Source: Haliea sp964022665 (GTDB lineage Bacteria; Pseudomonadota; Gammaproteobacteria; Pseudomonadales; Halieaceae). Taken from it: DNA of 64,000 nucleotides. The notes beneath the pieces are model-generated. The model was not told where the DNA came from. It searched no databases and was given only the letters and a program-made list of their open reading frames with translations. A program made the position numbers and the translations under genes. The stretch spans positions 1 through 64,000 of the forward strand of contig CAXIDF010000009.1 in NCBI GenBank assembly GCA_964022665.1, in the 5' to 3' direction. Shown piece after piece: positions 39,176-47,966 of the stretch (position 1 is its first letter; each line of letters opens with the position of its first letter).

Positions 39176-40185
39176 CGGATCAGTGCCTCGGCAATCTGGA
39201 TACTGTTGAGCGCTGCGCCCTTGCGCACGTTGTCTGATACAACCCAGAGATCAAGGCCACGGGGATGGGAGATATCCTCGCGAATCCTGCCGACAAACAC
39301 CGGGTCCTTGCCCGCCGATTCGGTAACCGCCGTGGGGTAGCCGCCGTCTGCGCGCTCATCAATCACCGTAATACCCGGAGAGCCTTCGAGTAACTTGCGC
39401 GCATCAGCAGCAGAGATTTTGTCGCGTGTTTCGATATGCAGTGCCTCGGAATGACCGAAAAAAACCGGCACCCGAACACAGGTGGGGTTCACCTGAATGC
39501 TCTCGTCACCGAAGATCTTGTGCGTCTCCCAGACCATTTTCATTTCCTCCCGGGTGTAGCCGTTGTCCTGGAAGGTATCGATATGCGGCAGCACATTAAA
39601 GGCGATTTGCTTCGGGTAGACCTCGCACTCAATGCTCTGTCCGTTTAACAACCGCGCTGTTTGTCCCGCAAGCTCTTCAATCGCCTCCTTGCCGGTTCCG
39701 GAAACTGCCTGGTAGGTGCACACGTTGATGCGCTCAATACCCACGGCGTCATAAATGGGTTTCAACGCAACCAGCATCTGGATCGTCGAACAGTTGGGGT
39801 TGGCAATGATATTGCGCTGGGTATAACCCGCCAGTGCCGGCAGGTTCACTTCAGGCACAATCAGTGGGATATCGGCATCACGGCGGAAATGGGAGGTGTT
39901 ATCGATAACAATACACCCCGCAGCCGCCGCTTTCGGCGCAAATTCTTCGGAGATACTGCCGCCCGCCGAGAACAGTCCGATCTGGGCCTGGCTGAAATCG
40001 AACTCTGCGAGGTCCGTGACTCGCACCGACTTGCCGCGGAACTTCACGGTCTTGCCCGCCGAGCGCGCACTGGCTAGCGGATAGAGTGTGCGTACCGGAA
40101 AGTCGCGCTCTTCAAGAATGGACATCATGGTTTCGCCAACGGCGCCCGTGGCACCGACAACGGCAACGTCATACTGCTTGCTCAT
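39160..40185 (-). CDS. asd: Aspartate-semialdehyde dehydrogenase
   Basis: Reduces aspartyl phosphate to aspartate semialdehyde, the branch point to lysine/diaminopimelate, threonine and methionine. It is also the substrate of the carboxyspermidine route. VVGATGAVGE is the NADP loop, the catalytic Cys is in NPNCSTIQ, and the catalytic His lies in the C-terminal half. It is 341 residues long and lies 27 bp after leuB, the Pseudomonas order leuB-asd-fimV-truA. Confidence 0.97.
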   Translation of the reverse strand: MSKQYDVAVVGATGAVGETMMSILEERDFPVRTLYPLASARSAGKTVKFRGKSVRVTDLAEFDFSQAQIGLFSAGGSISEEFAPKAAAAGCIVIDNTSHFRRDADIPLIVPEVNLPALAGYTQRNIIANPNCSTIQMLVALKPIYDAVGIERINVCTYQAVSGTGKEAIEELAGQTARLLNGQSIECEVYPKQIAFNVLPHIDTFQDNGYTREEMKMVWETHKIFGDESIQVNPTCVRVPVFFGHSEALHIETRDKISAADARKLLEGSPGITVIDERADGGYPTAVTESAGKDPVFVGRIREDISHPRGLDLWVVSDNVRKGAALNSIQIAEALIRGYID

Positions 40186-40212
40186 AACAACCTCAATTGG
40201 AAAAGTGAACGT

Positions 40213-41292
40213 TCAACCGCCAAGCGCGGCCACCACGGCGGCGCCCATCTCGCGGGTAGACACCGCCGGCTGATCCGCAGCGGCAATGTCGGGTGTGCGC
40301 AGGCCCTGGTCGAGCACGCTGCTCACCGCCCGCTCGATGGCCTCCGCAGCCTCGGCCTCGTCAAGAGTGTAGCGCAGCATCATGGCGACCGAGAGGATCG
40401 TGGCCAACGGATTCGCCTTGCCCTGCCCCGCGATATCCGGTGCGGAACCATGGCAGGGTTCGTACATGCCGCGCCCGTCTTTATCCAGCGACGCGGAGGG
40501 CAGCATGCCGATCGATCCGGTGAGCATGGCCGCCGCGTCAGACAGGATATCGCCGAACATGTTGCCAGTTACCATAACATCAAACTGCTTCGGCGCTCGC
40601 ACCAGCTGCATTGCCGCGTTGTCGACATACATGTGGCTGAGTTCGACATCCGGGTAGTCGCGAGCGACCTCCTCCATCACTTCCCGCCAGAGCACAGTCA
40701 CCTCCAGCACGTTGCTTTTGTCGACTGAACACACGCGGCGATCGCGCTGGCGAGCCAGACCAAACGCCAAGTGGCCAATGCGGCGGATTTCGGACTCACT
40801 GTAGACATAGGTATTGAAGCCCTGTCGCTCGCCATTCTCCAGAGTGCGAATACCGCGGGGCTCACCGAAGTAAATGCCGCCGGTAAGTTCCCGGACAATC
40901 AGTATATCCAGACCGGCGACCACCTCCGCCTTAAGACTGGAGGCCTCGGCCAGCTGCGGGTAGAGAATGGCTGGACGCAGGTTGCCGAAGAGCCCCAGCT
41001 GCGAACGCAAACCGAGCAGCCCACGCTCCGGGCGCAAATGCCGTTCAACGGCGTCCCACTTGGGGCCGCCCACAGCGCCGAGCAGGATCGCATCGGCGTC
41101 CCGCGCCGCCTGTAACGTGGCATCCGGCAAGGGCACGCCGTGCGCATCAATCGCGGCGCCACCGAGCAGGCCGTGTTCCAGCGACAGCCCGAGCTGATAG
41201 CGCTGGTTCACTGTTTCCAGCACCTGCACCGCCTCGGCCATGATTTCCGGACCGATGTAATCACCAGGTAAAACCAGAATACGTTTACTCAT
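40213..41292 (-). CDS. leuB: 3-isopropylmalate dehydrogenase
   Basis: NAD-dependent oxidative decarboxylation in leucine synthesis. LPGDYIGPEI (substrate loop), LRSQLGLFGNLRPA, the catalytic Tyr in RELTGGIYFGEPRG and the NAD loop MYEPCHGSAPDIAGQGKANP are all present. The ATG at 41292 gives 359 residues and lies 1 bp after leuD. An in-frame upstream extension is not needed. Confidence 0.97.
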   Translation of the reverse strand: MSKRILVLPGDYIGPEIMAEAVQVLETVNQRYQLGLSLEHGLLGGAAIDAHGVPLPDATLQAARDADAILLGAVGGPKWDAVERHLRPERGLLGLRSQLGLFGNLRPAILYPQLAEASSLKAEVVAGLDILIVRELTGGIYFGEPRGIRTLENGERQGFNTYVYSESEIRRIGHLAFGLARQRDRRVCSVDKSNVLEVTVLWREVMEEVARDYPDVELSHMYVDNAAMQLVRAPKQFDVMVTGNMFGDILSDAAAMLTGSIGMLPSASLDKDGRGMYEPCHGSAPDIAGQGKANPLATILSVAMMLRYTLDEAEAAEAIERAVSSVLDQGLRTPDIAAADQPAVSTREMGAAVVAALGG

Positions 41293-41293
41293 C

Positions 41294-41953
41294 TCAGCCC
41301 TGCCCCCTGCCAATCACATTGAACAACCAGGGGGACTGCTCCCGCCAGCGATCCTCAAACGTATGAATACGCGCAGCGCTTTCCAGCGTCACGCCGATGT
41401 CGTCCAGCCCCTTCAGCAGGCACTGCTTGCGCGCGACATCCACCTCAAAACCCAGCACTTCGCCCGCGGGCGTGCGCACCTCTTGTGCAGCCAGGTCGAT
41501 CTCCAGGCGATACCCCTCTTGTGCATATAGCGCCGTGAACAGCTGCTCAACCGTTGCAGCGGGCAAGACCACCGGGAGAATGCCATTCTTGAAACAGTTG
41601 TTGTAGAAGATGTCGGCAAAGCTGGGGGCAATAACGCACCGAAAGCCGTAATCCTCAAGTGCCCAGGGCGCGTGTTCGCGGCTGGAACCACAGCCGAAGT
41701 TTTCCCGCGCCAACAGCACCGTCGCGCCGTGATAGCGGGGCTGGTTCAGGGGGAAATCAGGGTTCAGGGGCCGCTTACTGCAATCCTCACCCGGCTGCCC
41801 CTCATCGAGGTAGCGCATTTCGTCAAACAGGTTGGGCCCGAAACCGCTGCGCTTGATCGACTTGAGAAACTGCTTGGGGATGATCATGTCGGTATCGACA
41901 TTGGCCCGATCCATTGGCGCGACCAGCCCCTCCAGCACGGTGAAACTTTTCAT
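41294..41953 (-). CDS. leuD: 3-isopropylmalate dehydratase small subunit
   Basis: Small swivelling subunit of isopropylmalate isomerase. ANVDTDMIIPKQFLK at the N-terminus and NFGCGSSREHAPWAL are the signature segments; 219 residues. It overlaps leuC by 4 bp (ATGA), so the subunits are made together. Confidence 0.97.
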   Translation of the reverse strand: MKSFTVLEGLVAPMDRANVDTDMIIPKQFLKSIKRSGFGPNLFDEMRYLDEGQPGEDCSKRPLNPDFPLNQPRYHGATVLLARENFGCGSSREHAPWALEDYGFRCVIAPSFADIFYNNCFKNGILPVVLPAATVEQLFTALYAQEGYRLEIDLAAQEVRTPAGEVLGFEVDVARKQCLLKGLDDIGVTLESAARIHTFEDRWREQSPWLFNVIGRGQG

Positions 41954-43383
41954 TGTGTGGACTCCTGCAAGGTGCGAACGTCAACGAAATGCCCGGCGAT
42001 GGCGGCGGCCGCCGCCATCGCTGGACTGACCAGGTGTGTGCGCCCGCCAATTCCCTGGCGCCCCTCAAAATTGCGGTTGGAGGTGGAGGCACAGTGTTCT
42101 CCCGCCCCCAGCTTGTCCGCATTCATCGCCAGGCACATCGAGCAACCCGGCTCGCGCCACTCCATGCCCGCCGCGAGAAATATCTCGTGCAGGCCTTCGG
42201 CCTCGGCCTGTGCCTTCACCTGGCCGGAACCGGGCACAACCAACGCCTGCTTGATGCTCGAAGCAACCTGCCGCCCGCGCACCACCGCGGCCGCCGCGCG
42301 CAGGTCTTCAATACGCGAGTTGGTGCAGGAGCCGATAAACACACGATCGAGATGGATATCAGTAATCGCCATGCCCGGCGTCAGCCCCATGTACTCAATG
42401 GCGCGCTGCGCGGCGCTGCGCTGTGTCGCGCTGTCCATCCCTTGCGGGTCCGGCACATGGCCATCGACAGGCAGCACCATCTCCGGTGAGTTGCCCCAGG
42501 TCACTTGCGGCACAATGTCTTCGCCGCGCAATGTCACCACTTTGTCGAACACCGCGTCGGCATCGCTGTGCAGGTCAGCCCAGGCGGCCTGCGCGGCATC
42601 CCAGAGCGCGCCGCTGGGGGCGTAAGTCCGGCCCTTCACGTAGTCGAGCGTGGTCTGGTCCACGGCAATCATGCCCATGCGGGCGCCCGCCTCGATAGAC
42701 ATGTTGCACAGCGTCATACGGCCTTCCATGCTGAGACCGTGAATCACTTCGCCGGCGAACTCGATGGCGTAGCCGGTGCCGCCTGCCGTACCAATGTGGC
42801 CGATAATCGCCAGCGCGACATCCTTGGCGGTCACGCCCGCCGGCAGCGCACCGTCAACACGTACCAGCAGGTTTTTCATCTTCTGCTGAATCAGGCACTG
42901 CGTGGCGAGTACGTGCTCGACTTCCGAGGTACCGATGCCGTGCGCCAGGGCCCCCAGCGCACCGTGGGTAGAAGTATGCGAGTCGCCGCACACGATTGTC
43001 ATGCCCGGCAAGGTTGCGCCCTGCTCCGGTCCCACCACATGCACAATGCCCTGGCGCACGTCGTTGATGGGTATCTCTACGATGTCAAAGTCGCGGCAGT
43101 TGTCGTCAAGTGTCTGCACCTGCAAACGCGACACCTGGTCGCGAATACCGGCAATACCGCCGGCTCGCTCCTCCCGTGAGGTCGGCACATTGTGGTCTGG
43201 CACCGCGAGGTTGGCATCCAGCCGCCAAGGCTTGCGCCCGGCGAGGCGCAGCCCTTCAAAGGCCTGCGGTGAGGTCACTTCATGAATGAGGTGACGATCG
43301 ATATAGATCAGGGCAGAGCCGTCCTCGCGCTGCTCTACCAGATGATTGCGCCAGAGTTTGTCGTACAGTGTCAGCCCGGCCAT
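41950..43383 (-). CDS. leuC: 3-isopropylmalate dehydratase large subunit
   Basis: Aconitase-family subunit carrying the [4Fe-4S] cluster; isomerises 2- to 3-isopropylmalate. CGDSHTSTHGALG, FIGSCTNSRIEDLRAAA and GCSMCLAMN supply the three cluster cysteines; the C-terminus has TSNRNFEGRQG. The ATG at 43383 gives 477 residues. First gene of leuCDB-asd, divergent from a LysR gene and with a clear promoter upstream. Such clusters are often clients of NfuA-type carriers. Confidence 0.98.
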   Translation of the reverse strand: MAGLTLYDKLWRNHLVEQREDGSALIYIDRHLIHEVTSPQAFEGLRLAGRKPWRLDANLAVPDHNVPTSREERAGGIAGIRDQVSRLQVQTLDDNCRDFDIVEIPINDVRQGIVHVVGPEQGATLPGMTIVCGDSHTSTHGALGALAHGIGTSEVEHVLATQCLIQQKMKNLLVRVDGALPAGVTAKDVALAIIGHIGTAGGTGYAIEFAGEVIHGLSMEGRMTLCNMSIEAGARMGMIAVDQTTLDYVKGRTYAPSGALWDAAQAAWADLHSDADAVFDKVVTLRGEDIVPQVTWGNSPEMVLPVDGHVPDPQGMDSATQRSAAQRAIEYMGLTPGMAITDIHLDRVFIGSCTNSRIEDLRAAAAVVRGRQVASSIKQALVVPGSGQVKAQAEAEGLHEIFLAAGMEWREPGCSMCLAMNADKLGAGEHCASTSNRNFEGRQGIGGRTHLVSPAMAAAAAIAGHFVDVRTLQESTQ

Positions 43384-43404
43384 GCCCGCCCCCACATAAA
43401 AATC

Positions 43405-43450
43405 AATTTGAGGCGACCAGCATAAGGTTGACTGAGCGATTACTCAAATT
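43405..43450. repeat. Inverted repeat framing the leuC promoter
   Basis: Perfect 8-bp arms AATTTGAG (43405-43412) and CTCAAATT (43443-43450), 38 bp centre to centre. One arm covers the leuC -35 and the other falls near its start site. This spacing suits a LysR-type tetramer bending the DNA. Confidence 0.45.
43419..43447 (-). promoter_or_regulatory. leuC promoter
   Basis: On the minus strand TTGAGT, a 17 bp spacer and TATGCT, with the leader starting about 30 nt before the leuC ATG. It interleaves with the LysR promoter on the other strand. Confidence 0.6.
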
Positions 43451-43456
43451 TATTAT
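43428..43456 (+). promoter_or_regulatory. Promoter of the divergent LysR gene
   Basis: TTGACT, a 17 bp spacer and TATTAT, 32 bp before the LysR ATG. It overlaps the leuC promoter almost completely, so the two genes should compete for polymerase. Confidence 0.6.
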
Positions 43457-43488
43457 TTTTATCCGTATCATTCCCGAAAGGAATTCAA

Positions 43489-44376
43489 ATGGATTTGCAA
43501 AACCTCCAGGCTTTTCTCCTGGTCGCCGAGGAAGGGTCGTTTTCTCTGGCGGCCGAGCGCCTGCACCTCACCCAGCCTGCAGTCAGCAAGCGCATCGCCT
43601 TGCTGGAGCAAGGCCTGGGCAGCGCCCTGTTTGACCGCATTGGTCGACACACCTCGTTGACGGAAGCCGGCCAGGCACTGCTGCCTCATGCGAGGGCTAT
43701 CACGCAGCAACTGTTGGGCGCCGAGCGTGCGGTGCGCGACCTGTCGGGCGAGGTGGCAGGTGAGCTGCGCCTGGCGACCAGCCACCATATCGGCCTGCAC
43801 CGACTGCCGCCGGTTCTCAGCGCCTTCAGCAAAGCACACCCGGGTGCCCACATCGACATTGAATTCACAGACTCCGAACAGGCCTACGACCTCATCATGC
43901 AGGGCCGCTCGGAACTCGCGGTGGTGACCCTGGCGCCCGAGGTCGACGACAGCGTGGTGGCGCGCCCGGTCTGGCGCGACCCGCTGGTGTTCATGTGTGC
44001 TGCCGAGCATCCACTGGCCAGTGACCCAGAGCACTGCAGCCTCTCCGACCTGGCCCTGCACCCGGCTATCCTGCCCGGTCTCAACACCTATACGGGGCAG
44101 ATCGTGAAACGCCTGTTTGCCGAGCACCGCCTTGCGCTCAGGGTATCGATGGCGACCAACTATCTTGAAACCATTCGCATGATGGCCGCGGTAGGACTGG
44201 GCTGGACAGTCCTGCCCGCGACCATGCTGAGCGATGAGCTACACGCTCTGCCGGTACAGGGGATTGCGCTGGAGCGCAGCCTGGGGCTGGTCTATCACCG
44301 CGGGCGCAGCCTCTCGCGCGCGGCGCAGGCCTTTATCGCTATCCTGGAAGGCTGCGATGGGGACGCACGCGCTTGA
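43489..44376 (+). CDS. LysR-family transcriptional regulator
   Basis: A 295-residue regulator with an N-terminal winged helix (FLLVAEEGSFSLAAERLHLTQPAVSKRIALLE, residues 9-40) and a PBP-like effector domain from about 90. AAGGAA precedes the ATG. Divergence from leuCDB with overlapping promoters suggests that it controls the leu operon and itself; a LysR gene sits next to leuC in Pseudomonas too. The effector is unknown. It converges on a thioesterase gene, 9 bp apart. Confidence 0.93.
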   Translation: MDLQNLQAFLLVAEEGSFSLAAERLHLTQPAVSKRIALLEQGLGSALFDRIGRHTSLTEAGQALLPHARAITQQLLGAERAVRDLSGEVAGELRLATSHHIGLHRLPPVLSAFSKAHPGAHIDIEFTDSEQAYDLIMQGRSELAVVTLAPEVDDSVVARPVWRDPLVFMCAAEHPLASDPEHCSLSDLALHPAILPGLNTYTGQIVKRLFAEHRLALRVSMATNYLETIRMMAAVGLGWTVLPATMLSDELHALPVQGIALERSLGLVYHRGRSLSRAAQAFIAILEGCDGDARA

Positions 44377-44385
44377 CTGCGCGAA

Positions 44386-44865
44386 TCATTCCGCGGGCAA
44401 CAAGCCGTCAGCGGGCGCCGGGCGCTTCCAGATACCCTCATGTTCAGGCAGGTAGAAGGTCCCGTTGAAGCGTGCCACGACACCACCGGGGCCGCTGATC
44501 AGGCCGCTGCTGAACCCGAAACGCCGTTTGACGTCGACCTGCAGCACGTCGGCCTGCAACCAGTGACCGAGTTTACCCGCGCTGACAAAATCCAGCACAA
44601 GGTTTATGGTCGGGCTTCCCGCGCTGCGACCGGACGCATGATTCACGCCGGTGGCTGCGGCGATATCTGCCAGCGTTGACAGCACGCCACCGTGACAGAT
44701 ACCCATCACGTTGCAGTGCTGCTGTTCCACGACCAGGCCGAAACTGACCCCGGCGTCACTGATACACCGGTAACAGGGCTGCAGTGTGTCCGTATAACCC
44801 AGGCCCTCGGGCAGCCGCGTGAAGCCCTCGGGTATCTGGGCGCTGATCTCGTTTTCCAGTGTCAT
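44386..44865 (-). CDS. PaaI-type hotdog thioesterase
   Basis: Hotdog-fold protein of the 4HBT/PaaI group, predicted to hydrolyse an acyl-CoA thioester. CHGGVLSTLADIA carries the conserved HGG/Asp pattern, followed by NLVLDFVSAGKLGHWL and RRFGFSSGLI. The ATG at 44865 with GGAG upstream gives 159 residues. It lies downstream of the flavodoxin-like gene with a 25 bp gap and may share its transcript. The acyl substrate is unknown. Confidence 0.87.
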   Translation of the reverse strand: MTLENEISAQIPEGFTRLPEGLGYTDTLQPCYRCISDAGVSFGLVVEQQHCNVMGICHGGVLSTLADIAAATGVNHASGRSAGSPTINLVLDFVSAGKLGHWLQADVLQVDVKRRFGFSSGLISGPGGVVARFNGTFYLPEHEGIWKRPAPADGLLPAE

Positions 44866-44890
44866 CCCTGTTCTCCCGCCACGCTCATCG

Positions 44891-45346
44891 TCAGAATATT
44901 CCCATCTCCAAACCGGCGGCAAAGCCCTCGCCGAATTCCTGCGCCAGCGCTTCCAGCCTGGACGTGACCGGGCCGCGGCATATCAAGGGCTCCAGCGCCT
45001 CGCGCATGGGGTAACCCGACAGTATCCGCTGGGCCTGCTGGCGAGCGCCCCGGCCATCGTTGCCCGCGCTCAGCAACAGGGCGCAGGGCAACACCCTGCC
45101 CCGCTCGCCCACCGGATAAAAGGTGCGGTCGAGAAAGTCCTTCATACCGCCGCTGAGAGTGCCCGAATTTTCCGCCGCCACCAATAACAAACCGTCAGCG
45201 GCCAGCACCTCACTGGCGCCAGCGTCCCAGGCTCTGCACAGCGCAACTTCGGTGCCACCCGCGCCTTCAGCGCCGGCACGAGCCGCCGCCGCGAGGCGGG
45301 CGCTGGCTCCGCTCTGGCTGTGATACACAATCAAGACCCTGGGCAC
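44891..45346 (-). CDS. Flavodoxin-fold NAD(P)H oxidoreductase
   Basis: A 151-residue flavodoxin-like protein. The N-terminal phosphate loop YHSQSGASARLA replaces the usual SxTGxT. ENSGTLSGGMKDFLDRTF matches the WrbA/NADPH-dependent FMN reductase pattern that binds the flavin ring. The GTG at 45344-45346 is chosen because GGGGAGG lies 5 nt upstream; a longer frame runs to 45424. The partner and substrate are unknown. Confidence 0.83.
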   Translation of the reverse strand: MPRVLIVYHSQSGASARLAAAARAGAEGAGGTEVALCRAWDAGASEVLAADGLLLVAAENSGTLSGGMKDFLDRTFYPVGERGRVLPCALLLSAGNDGRGARQQAQRILSGYPMREALEPLICRGPVTSRLEALAQEFGEGFAAGLEMGIF

Positions 45347-45436
45347 ATGCACCTCCCCTGCGTATCCACTCGAAGGCCGCCCCAGAGACCCACGCTGCAA
45401 CATTGCCCGAGCCTGCTCCGGCACGTTGCGTACTGG

Positions 45437-45462
45437 TTATCCACAGGAAGACCTGTGGATAA
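45437..45462. repeat. Pair of perfect DnaA boxes in inverted orientation
   Basis: TTATCCACA at 45437-45445 and its exact complement TGTGGATAA at 45454-45462. With the flanking GG/CC this makes 11-bp arms around a 4-nt AAGA centre. Both boxes equal the strong E. coli consensus. As RNA it would form a hairpin, but no T-run follows on either strand. Confidence 0.75.
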
Positions 45463-45519
45463 CTCTGGGGACACTCTGTGGCGACGCCAACCGCCGGGCT
45501 GACCTGCGCCACCCAAACC

Positions 45520-45595
45520 CTGTGAGAGAAATTATTAAATAAACTCTATATATCATGATGTTAATGGGAATAGATAAAGTCATTTCGATAAAATG
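45520..45595. other. AT-rich block near the DnaA boxes
   Basis: About 75 bp estimated at roughly three quarters A+T in an otherwise GC-rich sequence, 60 bp from the DnaA-box pair. It could be a DNA-unwinding element, a promoter region for the leftward flavodoxin gene, or a protein-binding site. Confidence 0.5.
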
Positions 45596-45666
45596 CGCTG
45601 CCTTTACCAAAGGCTACGATGTGAGTCAAGGCGTGTGGACAGAAAAATTTTCGTGTTTGCAGACAC

Positions 45667-47916
45667 TTACCGGCGAGCCCATGGGTTTTCTGTCTTCGCC
45701 GTTTCCGGCAGGGTAATACGCCAACACTGGTGAATCCTGGGGTTGCGCTGGAAGTCGGGGTCCAGCGTTGCGCGGCTGATATCCTCGCAGGTGAAACTGC
45801 GCGCGAGCTCGGCATCGAGACGAAAGCCGCGGCGGTTATTGGAGAAGTACAGCGTGCCACCGGGACGCAAGCAGGCCAGCGCCGCCCGGACCAGGGGCAC
45901 ATGATCACGCTGCACGTCAAAACTGGCCTCGACCTTGCGCGAATTGGAAAAGGACGGTGGGTCCAGCAGGATCAGGTCGAACTTTTGCTTGCAGTCCTGC
46001 AGCCAGGCCAGGCAGTCGGCACGCACGATATGATTGCGGCTTTCGTCCAACCCGTTCTGCGCCAGATTCTTGCGCAGCCAGCTGAGGTAGGTATTGGAGA
46101 GGTCCACACTGGTGGTACTGCGGGCCCCGCCCAGCGCCGCGTGCACGGTAGCCGTGCCGGTGTAGCAGAACAGATTGAGGAAGTCGCAACCGACGGCTTC
46201 GCTCCCCAGCCGCAGCCGCAGGGGCCGATGATCCAGGAAGAGCCCGGTATCCAGGTAATCTCGCAGGTTGACCAGCAGCCTCGCAGGCCCTTCGCGCACG
46301 GTCAACAATTCACCTTGCGCGTCCTGCTTACCGTATTGTTCGTCGCCTCGCTGGCGCTGCCGGACTTTGTAGGCGACATCGGACGCCGCCACGCCCAGTG
46401 CTTGCGGCACCGCTGATTGAATCTCCGCGAGACGCGCGGCCGCGGCCGCCGGATCGACTCCTGCCGGCGCCTGGTACTCCGCCACATGCACCCGGTCGCC
46501 GTAGAGGTCGACCGCGACAGCGTATTCCGGCATATCGGCATCATACAGCCGGTAGCATTCAATGCCCGCACGTTTCACCCAGGCCGCAAAACGGCGTCGA
46601 TTCTTGCGCAGCCGATTGGCAAACATGGTGGCACCGGGGGACAGCTCGCCCTCTTCCGTTGCCGATTGCGCCCGGCCAGCCGGCGAATGCTCGCTGAGAC
46701 GGTTGTCGGTCAGGTCGAACAAGAGCAGAGAGGCTTCAAGCGCGCCATTCCACAGGGTGTACTGCTTGTGGCTGCGCAATCCCGTGGCGCGCCCCAGGCC
46801 CTTGTCACCGGTAAAAATTGCCGCTTGCCAGCCGCCGAATTCACGGACTAACGCCTCCCCCAGCTGCCGGTAGAGATAAGGCAGGCTCTCGCGGTCTCCG
46901 AGCCGCTCGCCGTAAGGGGGATTACAGACCACCAGGCCGTGCGGCAGGGGACGGTGCGAGGGCTTGCTGAGCTCCGCCAGGGGCTTGCAACTGACCCGTA
47001 CGGCATCCTGCAGGCCAGCGCGAGCAATGTTTTCCTGCGCGCGACGAATCACGGTCGCATCTGCGTCATAACCACGCATTTCCGGCAGCTGCACCTGCCT
47101 GCCGCGCCGGGCGCGCGCCTGCGCATCCGCCAGCAGCGCTTGCCATTGCGGCGCGTTGTGCCCTTGCCAGCGCTCGAACCCGAAGCGTTCACGGCCCAGG
47201 CCAGGCGCGATGTCAGCGGCCATCATGGCCGCCTCCAGCAGCAGGGTGCCAGAGCCGCACATGGGGTCGATCAGCGCCCCTCCCCGGGCTGCCATGCCCG
47301 GCCAATCGGCACGCAGCAAAATGGCCGCGGCGAGGTTTTCCTTCAGCGGTGCTGCGCCCGCCTGCAAGCGATAGTTGCGCCGGTGCAGGCTACCGCCGGA
47401 CATATCCAGCGCCAGAAGCGCGCCGTGTTTCGACAGCCGAACGTTAAAGCGCAGGTCGGGATTGCGCCGGTCAACCGACGGCCGCGCAAAGCCCTGCGCC
47501 ACAAACCAGTCCACAATACCGTCCTTGCTACGCTGGGCGCCAAACTGGGTGTTGCGTATCTGTGCGTTCTCCCCGGTGAAATCGATCGTGAAGGTCTGCT
47601 CCGGGGCAAAGATGTCGCGCCAGTTCAGCGCGCGTACACCGCGATACAGGGCATCGGCGTCCCCCGCTTCAAATTTCGCCAAGGGGAGCAACACCCGATT
47701 GGCCAGCCGCGACCAGAGGCAGGCGCGATAGCCCATGGCGAGTGGACCTTCAAAATATACCCCCGCAACCGTCTCGCGCGCGCTCTCAGCGCCCAGCGCC
47801 AGCATCTCGTCGCGGAGCAGGCCTTCCATGCCCTTGGGGCAAGTGGCAAACCACTGGCGACTGGCGCTGGCCGGCTGCACTGTCGAAGCGGGAGAGGATG
47901 AGGTGGGGCTTGGCAT
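45667..47916 (-). CDS. rlmKL: Bifunctional 23S rRNA m2G2445 / m7G2069 methyltransferase
   Basis: Fused RlmL-RlmK enzyme that modifies two guanines of 23S rRNA during 50S assembly. An N-terminal THUMP domain (about 60-165) precedes the RlmL methyltransferase, with PMCGSGTLLLEAA and the catalytic NPPYGERLG. The RlmK methyltransferase from about 480 has FLNLFCYTGTATVHAA, SVDLSNTYL and LLDPPSFSNS. The 749 residues match family length (E. coli 702) with a slightly longer N-terminus. It is the last gene of a run beginning near 50.5 kb. Confidence 0.96.
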   Translation of the reverse strand: MPSPTSSSPASTVQPASASRQWFATCPKGMEGLLRDEMLALGAESARETVAGVYFEGPLAMGYRACLWSRLANRVLLPLAKFEAGDADALYRGVRALNWRDIFAPEQTFTIDFTGENAQIRNTQFGAQRSKDGIVDWFVAQGFARPSVDRRNPDLRFNVRLSKHGALLALDMSGGSLHRRNYRLQAGAAPLKENLAAAILLRADWPGMAARGGALIDPMCGSGTLLLEAAMMAADIAPGLGRERFGFERWQGHNAPQWQALLADAQARARRGRQVQLPEMRGYDADATVIRRAQENIARAGLQDAVRVSCKPLAELSKPSHRPLPHGLVVCNPPYGERLGDRESLPYLYRQLGEALVREFGGWQAAIFTGDKGLGRATGLRSHKQYTLWNGALEASLLLFDLTDNRLSEHSPAGRAQSATEEGELSPGATMFANRLRKNRRRFAAWVKRAGIECYRLYDADMPEYAVAVDLYGDRVHVAEYQAPAGVDPAAAAARLAEIQSAVPQALGVAASDVAYKVRQRQRGDEQYGKQDAQGELLTVREGPARLLVNLRDYLDTGLFLDHRPLRLRLGSEAVGCDFLNLFCYTGTATVHAALGGARSTTSVDLSNTYLSWLRKNLAQNGLDESRNHIVRADCLAWLQDCKQKFDLILLDPPSFSNSRKVEASFDVQRDHVPLVRAALACLRPGGTLYFSNNRRGFRLDAELARSFTCEDISRATLDPDFQRNPRIHQCWRITLPETAKTENPWARR

Positions 47917-47966
47917 GCAAAATTCCGGGGATGTCTGCGAGCCGCACAGTGTACCGGAAAGCGCGG

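Larger units (their letters stand above)
45347..45666. other. Intergenic region with DnaA boxes and an AT-rich block
   Basis: The largest gene-free stretch of the window (320 bp), between the flavodoxin-like gene and rlmKL. From left to right: GC-rich leader; two inverted DnaA boxes at 45437-45462; a plain GC-rich spacer to about 45520; an AT-rich block at 45520-45595 containing ATTATTAAATAAA and TATATAT; then a weaker box-like TGTGGACAG near 45633. No tRNA, terminator T-run or open frame with a good ribosome site was found. Confidence 0.7.

Noticed and set aside
45437..45462. DnaA-box dyad as an intrinsic terminator of rlmKL
   Set aside because: The hairpin is strong, but no T-run follows on either strand and it lies 205 bp past the stop.
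45541..45580. dif-like XerC/XerD site in the AT-rich block
   Set aside because: The sequence does not align with both 11-bp arms of the gammaproteobacterial dif consensus as I recall it.
45347..45666. Chromosomal replication origin
   Set aside because: Only two good DnaA boxes and no dnaA, dnaN, gidA or rpmH nearby; insufficient for oriC.
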